From: Treponema sp.
Lineage (GTDB): Bacteria; Spirochaetota; Spirochaetia; Treponematales; Breznakiellaceae
Assembly (NCBI GenBank): GCA_009780285.1
Contig: WRAL01000001.1
Span: forward strand, 1 to 44,592
DNA length: 44,592 nt
Direction: 5' to 3'
Part shown: positions 42,552 to 44,592 of the stretch, piece by piece
Layout of the letters: each line of letters begins with the position of its first letter
How positions within the stretch are numbered: position 1 is the first letter of the stretch
The notes under the pieces: generated by a model
What the model was told of the DNA's origin: nothing
Databases searched by the model: none
Seen by the model: the letters and a program-made list of their open reading frames with translations, nothing else
Made by a program: the position numbers and the translations under genes

Positions 42552-43655
42552 ATGAAAGAGAGGCTTAAAGAGTTGCGGAAGCGCCTTGGCCTGACGCAGG
42601 GCGAATTCGGCGAGCGGCTGGGCGTGTCCGACGTCGCCATTTCGTACATGGAATCCGGAAAAACCGCGATCAACAGGAAAAATCTCTACCTTATATGCGC
42701 GACGTTCGACGTAAACGAGGATTGGCTCCGGGACGGGACGGGAGAAATATTTAAGGAAGGCGTAAAAAAGGATGATTTATTAGCTATATTAGGGGAAAAT
42801 ATAGCGGGGATGTCGAAAATTGCCCAAGAAATGCTTGTGGAATACTCTATAAAACTGCTGGCCGACGAGGGCGCTTTGGAAGCCGCGATACTCAGCAGAA
42901 TATGGGGAATGAGGATGAAAGGGGCAGACCCGGCCGAGGAGTACTGGGATCAAGAAAACCGCCGATGGATAACAGAGACGGAGCGGCCAATAGCGGATGC
43001 CAGCCCATCGGGAAGCGATCCGCGCCCTGACTTTGATTTCAAGAGGATACTTGATTCGGATTCCGACCTAAAGCTGAGGGCCATGCAGGAATGGCGCGGG
43101 GTAAGACGCAAGTACGAAAAGCCCCTAAAAACGAAGGCCCCGGACCCGGAAAGCCCCGGACCCGACGCCGCCGAGTCGCCGGCCTCGCACACCGCCGAGG
43201 CCGCGCCGCCCTACGGGGAGAGGCGGCCTGGCGGCGCTATTATCCTTGATTGGGAAATGGCAATGATCCCTCATATAGGAAAAATCGCCGCCGGCGAAAT
43301 GATCGAGCTTTACGGGGAGCCTGACAGTTGGACTCCCTTCCCCAAAAATTTACTTCGAGGCAATCTAATGGACTACTTTACCGCCGAAATCAAAGGCGCG
43401 TCGATGACCGAGGCCGGCATACGCGACGGAGACCGCGTGGTGCTGCGCAAGGCCGAGGCCCCTATCAACGGAAGCATCATGCTCGTAACCCACGCCGACG
43501 AAACCGCGCTTAAACGGATCAAGATCAAGGAAAAAAAGCGCGGGATCGAGGTTCACATCCAATGGGAGGACGGCAGCGGCCGGTCAAAGCTGCTCGACGA
43601 CGAGGAGTACGAAATCCACGGGGAACTGCACTCGATTCTTTCGTTGCCCTCTTGA
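42552..43655 (+). CDS. LexA/CI-type phage repressor with S24 peptidase domain
   Basis: A 367-residue repressor. Residues 1-60 are an XRE helix-turn-helix (L-T-Q-G-E-F-G-E-R-L-G-V-S-D-V-A-I-S-Y-M-E). A linker of about 170 residues, longer than usual, is charged and Pro-rich. The C-terminal peptidase has cleavage site A247-G248, catalytic Ser284 in G-A-S-M-T-E-A-G-I and Lys321 in T-A-L-K-R. RecA-stimulated self-cleavage would induce the element after DNA damage. It is divergent from the consensus promoter at 42460-42488, which it probably represses. Confidence 0.9.
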   Translation: MKERLKELRKRLGLTQGEFGERLGVSDVAISYMESGKTAINRKNLYLICATFDVNEDWLRDGTGEIFKEGVKKDDLLAILGENIAGMSKIAQEMLVEYSIKLLADEGALEAAILSRIWGMRMKGADPAEEYWDQENRRWITETERPIADASPSGSDPRPDFDFKRILDSDSDLKLRAMQEWRGVRRKYEKPLKTKAPDPESPGPDAAESPASHTAEAAPPYGERRPGGAIILDWEMAMIPHIGKIAAGEMIELYGEPDSWTPFPKNLLRGNLMDYFTAEIKGASMTEAGIRDGDRVVLRKAEAPINGSIMLVTHADETALKRIKIKEKKRGIEVHIQWEDGSGRSKLLDDEEYEIHGELHSILSLPS

Positions 43656-43680
43656 CGCACGTATAAAAAGCACGTATAAT
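43652..43680 (+). promoter_or_regulatory. hicAB promoter with direct repeats
   Basis: TTGACG (43652-43657), a 17-base spacer and TATAAT (43675-43680), six bases before ATG 43687. The -35 box overlaps the repressor stop codon. CACGTATA occurs twice (43658-43665, 43671-43678), 13 bases apart, a likely HicB operator. Confidence 0.85.
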
Positions 43681-43686
43681 TAAGAT

Positions 43687-43881
43687 ATGACGGCTAGGGA
43701 AGTTCTGAAGCTCCTCAAAAAAGACGGGTGGTACGTACTGGAGCAGCACGGCTCCCACATTCAAATGAAGCATCGCGCAAAGAAAGGGAAAGTCAGCGTC
43801 CCGAATCACCTGGGCGATATTCCCTTGGGCACCTTGCGGAGCGTTCTTGCCCAGGCCGGCTTAAAGCAGGAGAAAAAATGA
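43687..43881 (+). CDS. hicA: HicA-family mRNA interferase toxin
   Basis: A 64-residue protein with the HicA dsRNA-binding fold: M-T-A-R-E-V-L-K-L-L-K-K-D-G-W, then G-S-H-I-Q-M-K-H with the catalytic His in the second strand, and V-P-N-H-L-G-D-I-P-L-G-T-L-R-S-V-L-A-Q-A-G-L. HicA cleaves mRNA and is blocked by HicB. It probably makes a leaderless message. Its stop overlaps the hicB start (ATGA). Confidence 0.95.
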   Translation: MTAREVLKLLKKDGWYVLEQHGSHIQMKHRAKKGKVSVPNHLGDIPLGTLRSVLAQAGLKQEKK

Positions 43882-44273
43882 AGAAATTTACCTACTTGGC
43901 CGTTTTCGAGAAAAGCGAAACGGGATTCGGCGTCTACTTCCCGGACGTTCCGGGATGCATCTCGTGCGGCGACGATTTCGATCACGCCTTGCGCATGGCG
44001 AAGGAGGCTCTCGGGCTTCATCTTTACGGCATGGAAAGGGACGGCGACTCGATGCCCGAGCGGACGGACGCGATGCCCGAAATCGGGCCGGGCGACCTTG
44101 CCGTCTCGGTATCGGTTTACCCCGATCTGGTAAGGGAAGAGATTCGCAGCCGCCGGGAAAAAACCACGATCACGATCCCCCGCTGGCTCAAGATCGAGGC
44201 CGAGGCGGAGGGGCTGAACTTTTCCCGCCTCTTGGAGGCCGCGCTAAAGGAGCGCCTCGGCATCGCGTCGTGA
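43878..44273 (+). CDS. hicB: HicB-family antitoxin
   Basis: A 131-residue protein. Residues 1-75 are the partial RNase H-fold of HicB (Y-L-A-V-F-E-K, then Y-F-P-D-V-P-G-C-I-S-C-G-D-D, then A-K-E-A-L-G-L-H-L). The C-terminal 40 residues form a ribbon-helix-helix DNA-binding unit (T-T-I-T-I-P-R-W-L-K-I-E-A-E-A-E-G-L-N-F-S). It neutralises HicA and should bind the repeats in the promoter. The longer ORF starting at 43728 is out-of-frame hicA sequence. Confidence 0.95.
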   Translation: MKKFTYLAVFEKSETGFGVYFPDVPGCISCGDDFDHALRMAKEALGLHLYGMERDGDSMPERTDAMPEIGPGDLAVSVSVYPDLVREEIRSRREKTTITIPRWLKIEAEAEGLNFSRLLEAALKERLGIAS

Positions 44274-44335
44274 GGGCAGCCGCCGCGCTTTGGCGCTATT
44301 GCCGGACGGCGTTCGCCTTCTTTGGCCGGGGCCGA

Positions 44336-44357
44336 TCGTGCGCTTATCGTGCGCTTA
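44336..44357. repeat. Tandem 11-bp direct repeat
   Basis: TCGTGCGCTTA occurs twice in a row (44336-44346, 44347-44357). A third copy ends the window (44582-44592). The second copy overlaps a TATAAT at 44356-44361. Possible roles are a second HicB-type operator, part of an integration site or an assembly edge. Confidence 0.7.
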
Positions 44358-44368
44358 TAATTCAGGGA

Positions 44369-44398
44369 TTGACACGATAGGGAAAATATGGACATAAT
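44369..44398 (+). promoter_or_regulatory. Possible promoter before the tRNA-like sequence
   Basis: TTGACA (44369-44374), an 18-base spacer and CATAAT (44393-44398). A transcript would cover the tRNA-like sequence and the 29-nt palindrome. No protein gene follows within the window. Confidence 0.45.
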
Positions 44399-44461
44399 TC
44401 AAAGCACCTAAATCATTGCAGGGTAAGCATTTACATGTGGGGCAAGGAATTAGCGAAATCG

Positions 44462-44513
44462 GTTCGGTTGACTGAAAATCTGCGTGTCTGGGGTTCAATT
44501 CCCCGAGGTGGCA
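44462..44513 (+). other. tRNA-Phe-like 3' half (candidate attachment site)
   Basis: The 3' half of a tRNA is visible: anticodon loop CTGAAAA with GAA (44474-44476), a five-base stem with one mismatch, variable region TGTC, T arm TGGGG-TTCAATT-CCCCG (44489-44505) and 3' acceptor strand AGGTGGC plus A (to 44513). The matching 5' acceptor GCCACCT is not found upstream, and the D arm is poor. Such halves arise at phage attachment sites in tRNA genes. No integrase is present to support this directly. Confidence 0.5.
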
Positions 44514-44515
44514 TA

Positions 44516-44544
44516 GCTAAATCGTTGCCTGGCAATGATTTAGC
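44516..44544. repeat. 29-nt palindrome next to the tRNA-like sequence
   Basis: GCTAAATCGTTGCC, one T, GGCAATGATTTAGC: a 14-bp stem with one G-T pair. Size and centre (TTGCC-N-GGCAA) equal the palindrome at 7334-7362. A related half-site, GGCAAGGAATTA, lies at 44441-44452 and is identical to the one at 7349-7360. Confidence 0.7.
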
Positions 44545-44592
44545 ATCGCAGAAAACCGAAGATTCGTTAAGACGGGCAGCATCGTGCGCTTA

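Noticed and set aside
44401..44545. tmRNA or complete tRNA gene at the right end
   Set aside because: The T arm and anticodon loop are good, but no 5' acceptor strand pairs with AGGTGGC and no tag-peptide region exists, so only a partial tRNA is claimed.
1..44592. CRISPR array
   Set aside because: The only tandem repeats seen are three 13-bp iterons, an 11-bp doublet and short coding repeats; none has spacer-repeat structure.

Overview
This 44.6-kb window is most simply read as a prophage-like element in a GC-rich bacterium (around 60% GC by eye). About 4 kb of non-phage accessory genes precede it and a tRNA-like sequence follows it. The structural genes are those of a contractile-tailed (myovirus) phage: tail sheath, tail tube, tape measure, frameshifted tail chaperone, portal, terminase and a MuF-type minor head protein. 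Host genus cannot be named from the sequence. Most genes use a strong GGAGG Shine-Dalgarno and ATGA stop/start overlaps, which points to long polycistronic operons. The lipoprotein at 3.0-3.75 kb has an ordinary bacterial lipobox.

Layout. 1-4.1 kb, both strands: a STAS-like DUF4325 protein behind the tail of an unknown gene, two opposed DUF5678-like small proteins, an AT-richer protein with an internal duplication, a lipoprotein with an internal duplication and a small membrane protein. 4.2-21.4 kb, all minus strand: the late operon, in transcription order antirepressor, small proteins, PBECR-type nuclease, terminase small and large subunits, portal, MuF protein with an embedded nuclease-like domain, HAD hydrolase, HigA-like protein, neck proteins, sheath, tube, chaperone and its frameshift product, tape measure. 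A near-consensus promoter at 21.6 kb and a structured leader precede it. I find no major capsid protein, scaffold/protease, baseplate, tail fibre, lysis gene or integrase.

21.6-39.6 kb, all minus strand: the early operon. It opens with YqaJ exonuclease, SMC/RecF-like ATPase, DnaQ-like exonuclease, RecT and an HNHc nuclease. It then carries a hexapeptide-repeat protein, a tRNA-Glu, about fifteen very small proteins (many Cys-rich), a Lar-like anti-restriction protein, DUF5131 (Gp37/Gp68), YopX, a frame-broken cytosine methyltransferase, two further methyltransferase-like proteins and a replication initiator. 39.6-43.7 kb: a control region with two XRE repressors, palindromic operators, a Rha-like HTH protein and its broken paralogue, VRR-NUC nuclease, an excisionase-like protein and a LexA-type repressor. 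43.7-44.3 kb: a HicAB toxin-antitoxin pair. 44.3-44.6 kb: repeats, a palindrome and half of a tRNA-Phe-like sequence, a candidate attachment site.

Three regulatory patterns stand out. Four plus-strand genes (the first XRE repressor, the LexA-type repressor, hicA and the 1665 gene) have a -10 box exactly six bases before the ATG and no Shine-Dalgarno, so they probably make leaderless mRNAs. The early operon and the 42.3-kb operon each begin with a terminator hairpin whose loop is complementary to an upstream leader segment, which looks like transcription attenuation. A third leader hides the antirepressor's ribosome binding site in a hairpin. A palindromic element is also inserted in frame inside the MuF gene and has a second copy beside recT.
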